Below the pieces are notes generated by a model. That model did no database searches and was not told the origin of the DNA. It saw only the letters and a list, made by a program, of their open reading frames with translations. Positions 1-8,164 of a stretch of DNA of 43,019 bases are shown one piece after another. The position numbers and the translations under genes were made by a program. Source of the DNA: Paracoccaceae bacterium (GTDB taxonomy: Bacteria; Pseudomonadota; Alphaproteobacteria; Rhodobacterales; Rhodobacteraceae). Within the stretch, counting starts at the first letter, position 1; each line of letters starts with the position of its first letter. The DNA is taken from contig JACIYW010000006.1 in assembly GCA_014359745.1 (NCBI GenBank), positions 1 to 43,019 on the forward strand. Reading direction: 5' to 3'.

Positions 1-65
1 AGTATGCCTATTTAAAAAGATGTTTAGAATGTGCTAATCTTTGGAATAAGCCACAGGAGGTGCTC

Positions 66-1043
66 ATGAGCCGAACCACTCAGATCAACCCCGATCGCCT
101 GATCGCGCTACTCGACCGCTGCCCGATAAGTCAAAAGGAACTGGCTGCGGATATCGGGATCGATGTTGGAACCCTGTCCCGCTGGAAAAGGCTCGACAAG
201 CCGCCCGGAAGGCTGCGAGGTGACAAGCTAGCCAAGCTTTGCGATGCCTTGGGAACGACCCCAACGGAGCTTTGTTCTGACGGCCCGCTACCTGAAGCCC
301 CGAAAGGCGACGACGCAACGCACAAGGGCCAAGTAACCATGGTACTCGACACCGCCTGCCGCAACTCACTGGCATTGGTTGCGCGCCGCTATGGCGTAAC
401 CCGGCAGCAGATTGTTGAAGTCGCGCCGCTTCTGTTTGCGGTCATGGCTGAGCAATCCATCGCCGAACGGCGAGAGCAGTTGCAAAAGTTTAGTGACGCA
501 CTTGGTAACATCGAAAATTCTGCCCCTCCACATCTGCGAAATAGCCTGCGTTCGCCATGGGATTCGGATGATCAGGAAATACTGGAGGCAGAAAAACGCT
601 CCATTGACGCGCGTGATTTGTTTGCCTCGCACGTCGGCACTTGGGATGCGAACCATTCCAAGGATAACCCATTTGCGCGCTTCTTGCGCAAAAAGCTGAT
701 CGAAACCGGATTGCCGAATGGAAAAACGGTGACTTGGGGGGGAGATGACTCACCACGCTACATGCTGGGAGCTGAAGAACTCGTTGAGTTCTTCGGACGA
801 GACACGGGCGCGTGGTTGCCGGTCCTTAACGGCGATGTGGCGCTTGCCGAAATGCCGCGCGAGATCCGCAAGGCCACACCAGAAAGACGGGCATCGTGGG
901 TGAAGGAAAAGTCGGCGTTGAACGCAAAGGAAATTGATGCTGCGGCAGAAGAGTTAAGGAATATGGACTTTAAATCCATCGATTGGCGCGAAGCCGTAAA
1001 GTTGGTGAATGGAGCCGACGAGCAAGCGAACTATGATTTTTGA
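66..1043 (+). CDS. XRE-family HTH DNA-binding protein, uncharacterised
   Basis: The first ~65 residues form a Cro/CI-type helix-turn-helix (SQKELAADIGIDVGTLSRWKR, then KLAKLCDALGTTPTEL), so DNA binding is likely. The remaining ~260 residues match no domain I can name. They begin with a segment around LDTACRNSLALVARRYGVT and include a charged, probably helical stretch (AEQSIAERREQLQKF). The ATG at 66 is preferred over the in-frame GTG at 60 because AGGAGG (55-60) sits 5 nt upstream of it; the GTG would overlap that ribosome site. The protein is 325 aa. The gene is less GC-rich than the flagellar genes that follow, with more A/T-ending codons, which suggests acquisition by transfer. A small DUF4258-like gene starts 13 nt after its stop, so the two probably form an operon, possibly a regulator/toxin-like pair. 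That function is inference only. Confidence 0.8.
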   Translation: MSRTTQINPDRLIALLDRCPISQKELAADIGIDVGTLSRWKRLDKPPGRLRGDKLAKLCDALGTTPTELCSDGPLPEAPKGDDATHKGQVTMVLDTACRNSLALVARRYGVTRQQIVEVAPLLFAVMAEQSIAERREQLQKFSDALGNIENSAPPHLRNSLRSPWDSDDQEILEAEKRSIDARDLFASHVGTWDANHSKDNPFARFLRKKLIETGLPNGKTVTWGGDDSPRYMLGAEELVEFFGRDTGAWLPVLNGDVALAEMPREIRKATPERRASWVKEKSALNAKEIDAAAEELRNMDFKSIDWREAVKLVNGADEQANYDF

Positions 1044-1056
1044 GATGGAGGACGCC

Positions 1057-1341
1057 ATGAAGATATCAAAACTTCAACCCACCTCGCATGCCGTGATGCG
1101 GCTCGCACAACGCGGTTTTCGCAAGGATGATGCGGAATGGATCATGACCCTCGGAACAGAGGTCGAAGGCGGGTATCTGGTGCTCAAGAAAGATGTTTTT
1201 GAGATAGAACGCCTGTGTAAACGCCTGCCGAACGAACTTCGGCGGCTGGTTGGAGCGAGGATCGTTGTCGACGGTGGAGTGCTTATCACTGCTTACCATG
1301 CCAAACCCAGAAAACAACGTAAACTGCTCAGCAATCAATAA
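1057..1341 (+). CDS. Small DUF4258-like protein, possible toxin-fold partner
   Basis: This is a 94-aa basic protein. It opens with an SHAVMRLAQRGF segment (His11, Arg15, Arg19, Gly20), continues with an acidic helix, and ends with a beta-rich part closing in VLITAYH and a run of lysine and arginine. The pattern resembles DUF4258, a small RNase-like/RelE-like fold often found in toxin-antitoxin-like pairs. I make the match from memory of the motif and could not run a profile. The start is ATG 1057, preceded by a GGAGG element (1047-1051). A GTG or ATG further upstream would run through the previous gene's stop region without a ribosome site. Being immediately downstream of an HTH gene fits an operon in which that protein could act as repressor or antitoxin. 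Confidence 0.7.
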   Translation: MKISKLQPTSHAVMRLAQRGFRKDDAEWIMTLGTEVEGGYLVLKKDVFEIERLCKRLPNELRRLVGARIVVDGGVLITAYHAKPRKQRKLLSNQ

Positions 1342-1452
1342 TCTACTACCTACCAAAAGCATGGAACAATATACGATGCCCCTTCCACCGGTGCGTCAGC
1401 AGCGTGGGAAGGGCGACAGCCATTGCAATGAGATAGCGTAAAGGAGACGGAA

Positions 1453-1611
1453 TTGGCAGATATCACAAAAGCCGCTGTGATTCTATCGGCGGCATTTTTG
1501 ATCGGGTTGGCCGCAAATTTGTATTTCAGCCCCTACTGGAGTTGTGTCCGAGCAGCAGATGGCGTCAAAATAGCCAAGTTTCAGTGCCAAATGGGATATC
1601 CTCATCCATAG
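1453..1611 (+). CDS. Small single-helix membrane protein (52 aa), unknown function
   Basis: This short gene starts at TTG 1453, with AAGGAG (1441-1446) placed 6 nt upstream. Its product has a short polar N-terminus, one hydrophobic helix (AAVILSAAFLIGLAANLYF, residues ~7-25) and a C-terminal tail with two cysteines (SCVRAAD and FQCQMGYP). The layout is that of a single-pass inner-membrane protein, or a secreted peptide with an uncleaved anchor; two cysteines outside the helix could pair. I do not recognise the family. It follows the DUF4258-like gene by about 110 nt in the same orientation and shares its lower GC content, so it probably belongs to the same accessory patch. The strong ribosome site and clean helix are the main reasons to call it. 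Confidence 0.6.
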   Translation: MADITKAAVILSAAFLIGLAANLYFSPYWSCVRAADGVKIAKFQCQMGYPHP

Positions 1612-1644
1612 TTGTGCGCAGGGGTAAGGTGTGGATCATCGCGT

Positions 1645-1668
1645 CTTACGCTTACGCTTACGCTTACG
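1645..1668. repeat. Hexanucleotide tandem repeat, (CTTACG)x4
   Basis: Four perfect copies of CTTACG lie head to tail, followed by CT, in the non-coding stretch between the small membrane protein and motB. Such short repeats can change copy number by slippage. It lies outside any reading frame I would call, so a phase-variation role is not indicated. Confidence 0.9.
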
Positions 1669-1742
1669 CTGAATTGAATGCAATCATGTACGCAATTTCT
1701 GGCACTGGATAAGGCGCCGCGAAAGATCGCTTCGTACATACC

Positions 1743-1766
1743 GTAATCCCCCCGGTAATCCCCCCG
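1743..1766. repeat. 12-bp tandem duplication
   Basis: Two perfect adjacent copies of GTAATCCCCCCG lie about 85 bp upstream of the motB start codon. No function can be assigned. Confidence 0.9.
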
Positions 1767-1790
1767 CCAAAACCCCGCGCATTTGAGAGG

Positions 1791-1805
1791 TTAAGGAAAT
1801 CTTCA
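1791..1805 (+). promoter_or_regulatory. CtrA-like box upstream of motB
   Basis: TTAA, 7 nt, TTCA matches the alphaproteobacterial CtrA consensus TTAA-N7-TTAA at 7 of 8 positions and lies about 45 nt before the motB start. CtrA is known to activate flagellar genes in Rhodobacterales. A single near-match is weak alone, but a second one precedes flgE. Confidence 0.4.
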
Positions 1806-1849
1806 CGGCCGCTGCCCTACCCTGGGCGCGGGTGAGTGAAAGGTGTGTG

Positions 1850-2683
1850 ATGGCGGGGTCCAATAGCGGCGCTCCGGTCATTATCAAACGTAAGAAGATC
1901 ATCGCGGGCGGCGGCCATCACGGGGGGGCGTGGAAGGTTGCCTATGCGGATTTCGTCACGGCGATGATGGCCTTCTTTCTGCTGATGTGGCTGCTGAACG
2001 CGACAACCGAAAATCAGCGCAAGGGGCTGGCGGATTATTTCAGCCCCTCGGTGCCGGTCAGCCGCGTGTCGGGCGGCGGCGACGGGGCCTTTGGCGGCGA
2101 CAGCGTGTTTGCCGACGATACACTGGCGCATAGCGGCCGCGGGGTTGCGGTGCCAGGTGCCGCGGACAAGGCGATTGCCGATCAGGGCGCAGGCGGCGGC
2201 GCCATGAGCGCCGAGGAAGCGGCGCTGCGCGAGGTCGAGGCGGCGTTGCTTGGCCGGTCCGGCGAAAGCATGACAACGCCGAATGTGCTGCGCCACATCC
2301 TGACGCGGGTCACGGACGAGGGGCTGATCATAGAGCTGTTCGATCTTGATAACGCCCCGCTTTTTGTCGGGGACAGCGCCGAACCGACCCAGGTTGTTAC
2401 CGATCTGACGGCGCTTCTGGCCGAGGTGTTCGTGCTGGTGCGCAATGAGGTTGCGGTGAACGGCCATGTGCGGGGCTATCCTGTGGTGCTGCGCGACAAT
2501 CCGACCTGGGATCTGTCGACGGCGCGCGCCCAGCAGGTGCGCCTGCTGCTTGAGGCGGCGGGCCTGCCCCCGCGGCGGGTGCAGCGGGTGACGGGCTATG
2601 CCGACCGCAAGCCTGCCGTCGCGACCGCCGCAGCCGCGCGCAACAACCGGCTGGAGGTGATTTTGCTGCGTCACAGGAAATAG
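1850..2683 (+). CDS. motB: Flagellar motor stator protein MotB
   Basis: MotB pairs with MotA to form the proton-conducting stator that turns the flagellum. The 277-aa product has the MotB layout: a basic cytoplasmic N-terminus (IIKRKK), one membrane helix (about residues 32-50) with the proton-carrying aspartate in AYADFVTAMMAFF (Asp34), a plug-like segment after LLNATTENQRKGL, and a C-terminal OmpA-like peptidoglycan-binding domain (about 145-277, with LSTARAQQVRLLL and NNRLEVILL). ATG 1850 is chosen because AAAGG (1839-1843) stands 6 nt before it; an in-frame GTG at 1832 lacks a good ribosome site. No motA gene lies in this window. motB heads the co-oriented run flgE, flgK, flgL, flgI, separated from flgE by 89 nt that contain another CtrA-like box. 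Confidence 0.93.
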   Translation: MAGSNSGAPVIIKRKKIIAGGGHHGGAWKVAYADFVTAMMAFFLLMWLLNATTENQRKGLADYFSPSVPVSRVSGGGDGAFGGDSVFADDTLAHSGRGVAVPGAADKAIADQGAGGGAMSAEEAALREVEAALLGRSGESMTTPNVLRHILTRVTDEGLIIELFDLDNAPLFVGDSAEPTQVVTDLTALLAEVFVLVRNEVAVNGHVRGYPVVLRDNPTWDLSTARAQQVRLLLEAAGLPPRRVQRVTGYADRKPAVATAAAARNNRLEVILLRHRK

Positions 2684-2702
2684 GGCGAAAATCGGGCGCC
2701 TG

Positions 2703-2717
2703 TTAGGGGGATGTTAA
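2703..2717 (+). promoter_or_regulatory. CtrA-like box upstream of flgE
   Basis: TTAG, 7 nt, TTAA matches TTAA-N7-TTAA at 7 of 8 positions and lies 55 nt before the flgE start in the motB-flgE gap. It may mark a separate CtrA-controlled promoter for flgEKLI. Confidence 0.4.
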
Positions 2718-2772
2718 AGACCCATGGGCAAGTTTGCGGTGACAATGGATCGAAGCTGCAGAAAGGCGCACC

Positions 2773-4077
2773 ATGACAATTTCTTCTTCGTTGAATGCCG
2801 GGGTGGCCGGGCTGAATGCCAATGCCTCTCGGCTGGCCAGCATTTCCGACAATATCGCCAATTCGGCGACGCTGGGATATAAGCGCGTCGAAACCGATTT
2901 TCATTCCATGGTGGTCGGGTCCGGTTCGGACGCTGTGTTCACGGCGGGCGGGGTGCGCAGCACCAGCACCCGGCTGATCGACGAACGCGGTTCCCTGGTG
3001 CCCAGTTCCAATGCCACCGACCTTTCGGTCAACGGCCGTGGGATGATGCCGGTCACCACCAGTGCTGCGGTGAATGTCGGGAATGGCACCTTGCCGTTGA
3101 TGCTTATGACCACCGGATCGTTCCGCCCCGATGCCGAAGGGTTGCTGCGCACCGATACGGGCATGGTGCTTATGGGTTGGCCCGCCGATGCCGATGGCAC
3201 CATCCCGAATTTCCCGCGCAACACCATTGGCGGGTTGGAACCGGTTCGCATCGGCACCAATCAGTTCGCGACCGACCCAACCACAAAGATGCAGCTCAGC
3301 GTCAATCTGCCCGCCACCGGCACCATGGCCGGGGCAACAGGCGTGCCGCATGAACTGGCGGTTGAATATTTCGACAATCTGGGCATTGCCGAAAACCTGA
3401 ACATCACCTTCACGCCCGATGTTCCGGCAACGGGTGCGTCGAACACCTGGACGATAACAATCCGCGATTCGGCAAGCGGCGATGCGGTGGTGGGCGAATA
3501 TACCCTGACATTCGATTCGTCGCCAACGCTGGGCGGAACCCTGCAATCGGTCACCGCACTGTCTGGCGGCGCCTATGATCCGGCGACCGGAACCGTCGAT
3601 CTTACCCTGGCGGGCGGGCCCCTCGCGCTGGGGCTTGGTCAGCCGGGACAGCCCGGCGGGATGACACAGGTGGCCGACCAGTTCGCGCCGGGCCAGATCA
3701 CCAAGAACGGATCCCCGGTGGGGGCGCTCACCTCGGTCGAGGTGGATGAAAACGGGATGATGCAGGCGATCTTTGACACGGGTATCACCCGCACGATTTA
3801 TCAGATCCCCGTGGTGGATGTGCCCAACCTCAATGGGCTCAAATCGCTTGCCGGGCAGGTCTATCAGGTGGCCCCCGAAAGCGGGGCATTCTTTCTTTGG
3901 GATGCAAGCGACGGGCCGACAGGCAGCATCGCCGGCTTCTCGCGCGAGGAATCCGCGACCGATGTCGCCCGCGAACTGACCGACCTGATCCAGACCCAGC
4001 GCGCCTATTCCTCTAACGCCAAGGTCATCCAGACCGTGGATGAGATGTTGCAGGAAACGACCAACATCAAACGCTGA
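2773..4077 (+). CDS. flgE: Flagellar hook protein FlgE
   Basis: FlgE is the structural subunit of the flagellar hook, exported through the flagellar type III system and polymerised outside the cell. The 434-aa product starts with the rod/hook N-terminal motif (SSSLNAGVAGLNANASRLA followed by ISDNIANSATLGYKR) and ends with the matching C-terminal helix (ELTDLIQTQRAYSSNAKVIQ, then TVDEMLQETTNIKR). These two ends form the coiled D0 domain, and the centre is the variable surface region. The start has AAAGG (2762-2766) 6 nt upstream. It is followed after 15 nt by flgK. The length is normal for Rhodobacterales hook proteins. Confidence 0.95.
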   Translation: MTISSSLNAGVAGLNANASRLASISDNIANSATLGYKRVETDFHSMVVGSGSDAVFTAGGVRSTSTRLIDERGSLVPSSNATDLSVNGRGMMPVTTSAAVNVGNGTLPLMLMTTGSFRPDAEGLLRTDTGMVLMGWPADADGTIPNFPRNTIGGLEPVRIGTNQFATDPTTKMQLSVNLPATGTMAGATGVPHELAVEYFDNLGIAENLNITFTPDVPATGASNTWTITIRDSASGDAVVGEYTLTFDSSPTLGGTLQSVTALSGGAYDPATGTVDLTLAGGPLALGLGQPGQPGGMTQVADQFAPGQITKNGSPVGALTSVEVDENGMMQAIFDTGITRTIYQIPVVDVPNLNGLKSLAGQVYQVAPESGAFFLWDASDGPTGSIAGFSREESATDVARELTDLIQTQRAYSSNAKVIQTVDEMLQETTNIKR

Positions 4078-4092
4078 TAGGGGATATGAACC

Positions 4093-5541
4093 ATGAGCCT
4101 GACCGCAACGCTTTCCAATGCCCTGTCCGGGCTGACCGCCGCGTCGCGGCGCGCCGAGGTGGTGTCATCCAACGTCGCCAATGCCGCCACCCCCGGTTAT
4201 GGCCGCCAGGTTGCTGAACTGACGGGCAACGTCATTGGCGGGCAGGGGGCGGGGGTGGTGGTTGCCACGGTCCGTCGCGATGTCGATCAGATCCTGATCG
4301 GCGACCGGCGGCTGTCCGAAGCATCGTTAGGCGCGGCCGAGACCACGGCGGCGGGCCTTGCCCGGATCGAGGCGGCCATCGGGGCCCCCGATGAACCCGG
4401 ATCGCTTGGCGACCGCATCGCCAGGCTCGAATCCAGTCTGATCTCTGCGGCCAGCCTGCCCGAAAGTGAATCGCGTCAGGCCAGCGTTCTGGATGCCGCC
4501 GCGGGGTGGGCGCGGGGGCTGGCCATGATATCGGACGAAGTGCAAACCGTGCGGATGCAGGCCGATGCCGCCATTGCGCGCGATGTTGACCTTGTGAACA
4601 CGGCCCTGTCGCGGGTTCAACAACTCAACACCCAGATCCGGCGGCTTGAGGCGACGGCGGGGGGGGCGAATGCGCTGAAAGATCAGCGCCAGCAGGTGAT
4701 CGATTCCATCGCGCCGATCCTGCCGCTGCGCGAGGTGGATCGTGGCCATGGCCAGATCGCGCTCTTTACCCCCGGCGGCGCGATCGTTCTGGACGGGCCC
4801 GCCGCGACCTTCAGCTTTACGCCTTCGGCCCTGATCGTTCCGGGGATGGTGGTGGGGGCGCCTTTGTCGGGTGTGCGGATCAACGGCGTCGATATCGCCA
4901 TGGGCGGCACCGGCGGGGCACTTGCCGGGGGGCGCCTGGCTGCGAATTTCGCGCTGCGCGATGCGGTGGCGCCGGGCATGCAGGCGGGGCTTGATGGGCT
5001 GGCCGCCGATCTTCTGACCCGGTTCGAGGCGGCGGATACGACGCGCCCGCCTGGCGCGGCGGGGCTATTTACCGATGCGGGCGCGGCTTTCGACCCGGCG
5101 GCAGAAACCGGCCTTGCGGGGCGGGTTTCGGTCAATGCGCTGGTGGATCCGGCGCGGGGGGGCACCGTGACCAGGCTGCGTGACGGGTTGGGGGCGGTGG
5201 TGCCCGGACCAACCGGGTTTTCGGGCGGGCTTCAGGCCATGGTGAATGGTCTGGCGGCCGCGCTGGCGCCTGCGTCAGCGGCGTTTTCGGCAACGCCCAG
5301 GACCGCGTCGGCCCTGGCGGCCGATTTCCTGTCCGGTGTATCGGGCAAACGGGTTTCCGCCGAGGCCGATCAGGGCTTTGCGTCGGCCCGGCATGGAACG
5401 CTGAAAGCGCAGGAACTGGCGGGCGGTGTGGATATCGATGCCGAAATGGCTGATCTCTTGCACATCGAACAGGCCTATTCGGCCAATGCCCGTGTGCTGC
5501 AAACCGTCGATCAACTGTTGCAATCGCTTTTGAGGATCTGA
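4093..5541 (+). CDS. flgK: Flagellar hook-associated protein FlgK (HAP1)
   Basis: FlgK forms the first junction layer between hook and filament. The 482-aa protein has the flagellar rod-type N-terminus (LSNALSGLTAASRRAEVVSS, then NVANAATPGYGRQ), a central alanine-rich helical region (about residues 90-200), and the conserved C-terminal helix (DIDAEMADLLHIEQAYSANA, then RVLQTVDQLLQSLLRI). FlgK and FlgE share these ends by family relationship, but the order in the operon and the HAP1-type N-terminus separate them. AGGGGA precedes the start by 8 nt. It is shorter than enteric FlgK, as is usual in this order of bacteria. flgL starts 4 nt after its stop, so the two are likely translationally linked. 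Confidence 0.93.
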   Translation: MSLTATLSNALSGLTAASRRAEVVSSNVANAATPGYGRQVAELTGNVIGGQGAGVVVATVRRDVDQILIGDRRLSEASLGAAETTAAGLARIEAAIGAPDEPGSLGDRIARLESSLISAASLPESESRQASVLDAAAGWARGLAMISDEVQTVRMQADAAIARDVDLVNTALSRVQQLNTQIRRLEATAGGANALKDQRQQVIDSIAPILPLREVDRGHGQIALFTPGGAIVLDGPAATFSFTPSALIVPGMVVGAPLSGVRINGVDIAMGGTGGALAGGRLAANFALRDAVAPGMQAGLDGLAADLLTRFEAADTTRPPGAAGLFTDAGAAFDPAAETGLAGRVSVNALVDPARGGTVTRLRDGLGAVVPGPTGFSGGLQAMVNGLAAALAPASAAFSATPRTASALAADFLSGVSGKRVSAEADQGFASARHGTLKAQELAGGVDIDAEMADLLHIEQAYSANARVLQTVDQLLQSLLRI

Positions 5542-5545
5542 TCCC

Positions 5546-6550
5546 ATGTTGACCACCTTCGGAGATCTGGCGCAGAGCTTTCAATCGCAACGCCAGAATG
5601 CCACGCTCAAATCCACCTCCGCGCGTCTTGCGACCGAGTTGACGACGGGGCGCAGCGCCGATGTCGGCAAACATCTGGCGGGCGATTTCGGCGCGCTTGC
5701 GGGGGTCAGCCGAAGATTGAGCGTGTTGGACGCCTTCGCCACCGCGAATGCCGAGGCAGGGCGCTTTGCCGCAACCGTTCAGACCGCCGTTGACAGGATC
5801 AGGTCGCTGGGCGGCGATGCGGCGCCAAACCTGCTTCAGGCAGGATCAAGTGGTGCGGCGAGCTTTGTCGATACGGCGGGGGTTGCCGCGCGCGATGCGC
5901 TGGATGCGGCGCTTTCGGCGCTCAACACCCGCGACGGGGGGCGATCGGTGTTTGCCGGTGTGGCCACGTCAACCCCGGCCGTGGCCGATGCGGCGACCAT
6001 TCTGGCGGCACTTGCCCCGGCGGTGGCGGCAGAAACCTCGGCGGCAGGGGTCATCAGGGCGGTGGATGATTTCTTTGCGGCTCCGACGGGCGGTTATGGT
6101 GATATCGGCTATCTTGGCGCGGCCGTGCCGCTTGACCCGTTCCGCGTGGCCCAAGATGATGCGGTTCCCCTGGGCGTCACCGCGAATGATCCGGCGCTGC
6201 GCGACATGCTCAAGGCGCTGGTGACCGGGGCGTTGCTGGCGGAAGGGGCGCTTGTCGGCGATCCGCGGGCGCGGGCCGATCTTGCCAGAACCGCGGGCGA
6301 ACGGCTGCTGACGGCTGACAGCAAGGTCGCGGGGTTGCAAGGCAGGATCGGCATCGCCGAGGCGCGCATCGATGCGGCCACCACCCGCAACGCGGCTGAA
6401 CGCGCGGGTCTGGAAACCACGCGCGCCGATATCGTGGGTGTCGACGGCTATGAGGCGGCGACGGCGTTGCAACAGACCCAGTCACAGTTGGAGGTTCTGT
6501 TCGCCGTCACCGCGCGGCTGTCCACTCTCAAATTGTCGGATTTCCTGTGA
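5546..6550 (+). CDS. flgL: Flagellar hook-associated protein FlgL (HAP3)
   Basis: FlgL is the second hook-filament junction protein and belongs to the flagellin superfamily. The 334-aa product has a flagellin-like N-terminal helix (residues ~10-60, ATLKSTSARLATELTTGRS) and a C-terminal helix rich in Ala, Thr and Gln (DGYEAATALQQTQSQLEVLF). The middle is a divergent Ala-rich region. Sequence conservation is weaker than for its neighbours, so the name rests partly on position between flgK and flgI. The start codon has GAGGA 9 nt upstream. Its stop overlaps the flgI start by one base, indicating coupled translation. Confidence 0.88.
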   Translation: MLTTFGDLAQSFQSQRQNATLKSTSARLATELTTGRSADVGKHLAGDFGALAGVSRRLSVLDAFATANAEAGRFAATVQTAVDRIRSLGGDAAPNLLQAGSSGAASFVDTAGVAARDALDAALSALNTRDGGRSVFAGVATSTPAVADAATILAALAPAVAAETSAAGVIRAVDDFFAAPTGGYGDIGYLGAAVPLDPFRVAQDDAVPLGVTANDPALRDMLKALVTGALLAEGALVGDPRARADLARTAGERLLTADSKVAGLQGRIGIAEARIDAATTRNAAERAGLETTRADIVGVDGYEAATALQQTQSQLEVLFAVTARLSTLKLSDFL

Positions 6551-7656
6551 TGCTGCGCTGGATCGTAGCGGCGCTGATGGGGGGGCTTATGGCCCTTGGT
6601 CCGCTTGCGGCGGCGCCGATCCGGCTCAAGGATCTGGTGGAATTCGACGGGGTGCGCGGCAACGACCTGTTGGGATATGGCCTGGTGGTGGGGTTGAACG
6701 GCACGGGCGACGGGCTGCGCAATTCACCCTTCACCGAAGAGATTCTGTCGAACATGCTGGAGCGGCTGGGCGTCAACGTCACCGGCGAACAGTTCCGGCC
6801 CCGCAATGTGGCGGCGGTGTTCGTCACGGCGGTATTGCCGACCTTCTCACGCGCGGGCGGACGCATAGATGTGACCATTTCCGCCATTGGCGATGCCAAG
6901 AGCCTGCTGGGCGGCACCCTGGTGATGACGCCGCTCAACGGCGCGGACGGGCAGATTTATGCCGTGGCGCAGGGCACCGTCATTTCGGGGGGCGTGTCGG
7001 CCGAAGGTGAGGCGGGCAGGGTTGTGCAGGGCGTCCCGACGGCCGGCACCATCCCCCTTGGCGCGCGGGTCGAGCGCGAAGTATCCATGGATTTCAGCGG
7101 GTTGCAACAGATTCGCCTGGCGCTGCGCGAACCGGATTTCACCACGGCAGGTCGGATAGAACAGGTGATAAATCGGGATTTCGGGCGCAAGGTGGCGGTC
7201 ATGCTGGATTCAGGAACCGTGGTTCTTGACATTGAAGCCACGCGCATGCCCTCGCCCGCGCATGCGCTTGGCCGGGTGGAAAACCTGCTGGTGGAACCCG
7301 AGACCCGCGCGCGGGTTGTGGTGGATCAGCGGTCAGGCACCATCGTGATGGGGGCGGATGTGCGGATTTCGCGGGTGGCGGTTGCCCAGGGCAACCTGAC
7401 CCTGCGCATCGAAGAGGCGCCGCTGGTGATCCAGCCAAACCCGTTTGCGGGAGGGGAGACGATCGTGGTGCCGCGCACGCGGACAGGCATCGAGGAAGCC
7501 CCCGGTACAGGGTTGGCCGAGATAACCGACTCGACCAATCTTTCCGAGGTGGTTTCCGGGCTTAACGCGCTTGGTGTCTCGCCGCGCGACATGATCGACA
7601 TCCTCAAGAGTATCGCCGCCGCCGGGGCGCTGCATGCGGAGTTTCTGGTTCGATAG
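6550..7656 (+). CDS. flgI: Flagellar P-ring protein FlgI
   Basis: FlgI builds the periplasmic P-ring that acts as bushing for the rod in the peptidoglycan layer. The 368-aa product begins with a Sec signal peptide (MLRWIVAALMGGLMALG, cleavage likely after LAAA) and continues with the family hallmark IRLKDLVEFDGVRGNDLLGY and GLVVGLNGTGDGL. Later conserved stretches include RNVAAVFVTAVLPTF, GTLVMTPLNGADGQIYAVAQ and VVDQRSGTIVMGADVRIS. The end DMIDILKSIAAAGALHAEFL is also typical. ATG 6550 shares one base with the flgL stop; an in-frame GTG at 6547 is an alternative that adds one residue. This is the last flagellar gene here, and the sequence beyond it is an insertion scar. Confidence 0.96.
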   Translation: MLRWIVAALMGGLMALGPLAAAPIRLKDLVEFDGVRGNDLLGYGLVVGLNGTGDGLRNSPFTEEILSNMLERLGVNVTGEQFRPRNVAAVFVTAVLPTFSRAGGRIDVTISAIGDAKSLLGGTLVMTPLNGADGQIYAVAQGTVISGGVSAEGEAGRVVQGVPTAGTIPLGARVEREVSMDFSGLQQIRLALREPDFTTAGRIEQVINRDFGRKVAVMLDSGTVVLDIEATRMPSPAHALGRVENLLVEPETRARVVVDQRSGTIVMGADVRISRVAVAQGNLTLRIEEAPLVIQPNPFAGGETIVVPRTRTGIEEAPGTGLAEITDSTNLSEVVSGLNALGVSPRDMIDILKSIAAAGALHAEFLVR

Positions 7657-7740
7657 GCGCGGGGGGCGGCAAATCTCCCGGCGGTTGAGGCTGCGCGTTC
7701 AGGCGGGTGCCGCGCCCGACATCTGCGCGCCCGGATATCT

Positions 7741-7766
7741 TGGCGCGCAATCCTGGCGCGCAATCC
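7741..7766. repeat. 13-bp tandem duplication after flgI
   Basis: Two perfect copies of TGGCGCGCAATCC are followed by a partial third copy (TGGCGC). It lies about 85 bp after the flgI stop and outside any called gene. Confidence 0.9.
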
Positions 7767-7838
7767 TGGCGCAGGGCCAAATGACGGGGGAGATCGCTGA
7801 AAACCTCTGTGCCGCCCTTTCATTTGCTCTCTCTGCCT

Positions 7839-8051
7839 TCATACCTCAGGAGTGCGCTCTTCGAGATTGCGGTAATAAGGTCCCGTCGGTTCGTAAACGA
7901 CGCGGGCGATCCGCAGCGTCCGAAGCCACCGTTCAAACGCATGAAAACCGCGGGCGGTAATGTCGAAATGCCGCGCTTGCTGGTGCTCGTTGTTAAAAGC
8001 ATCCAGATGGGATTTCGAAATATTAACGCCGATGGTATGCGGCGGTTTCAA
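7839..8051 (-). pseudogene. IS110-family transposase, N-terminal remnant
   Basis: The 70-residue frame, read from TTG 8051, carries the start of an IS110-type (DEDD) transposase: TIGVNISKSHLDAF near the N-terminus and VVYEPTGPYYRNLE at residues ~51-64. After that point the reading departs from the family and stops, so only about one fifth of the normal ~320-400 aa remains. In intact members the first motif reads GxDxSK with a catalytic aspartate; here that residue is asparagine (GVNISK), so even the fragment appears dead. The likely break is near 7860. I see no clear inverted ends, which is normal because IS110 elements usually lack them. Confidence 0.75.
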
Positions 8052-8137
8052 GCATCAAGTGCAACGGTTGATGCTGACATGATTTCGGCTGCGATCATGT
8101 AATGAGGGGCAAGTGCCACCGATTTGAACGCAGCCCA

Positions 8138-8164
8138 GAATGCGGCTGGCCCGAATGCGGCTGG
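8138..8164. repeat. 12-bp direct repeat
   Basis: Two copies of GAATGCGGCTGG are separated by three bases (CCC) in the non-coding scar downstream of the hemerythrin gene. Confidence 0.85.

Noticed and set aside
1250-1441. 63-aa frame overlapping the end of the DUF4258-like gene
   Set aside because: It is in another frame over a supported gene, and its possible internal start at 1361 has no ribosome site.
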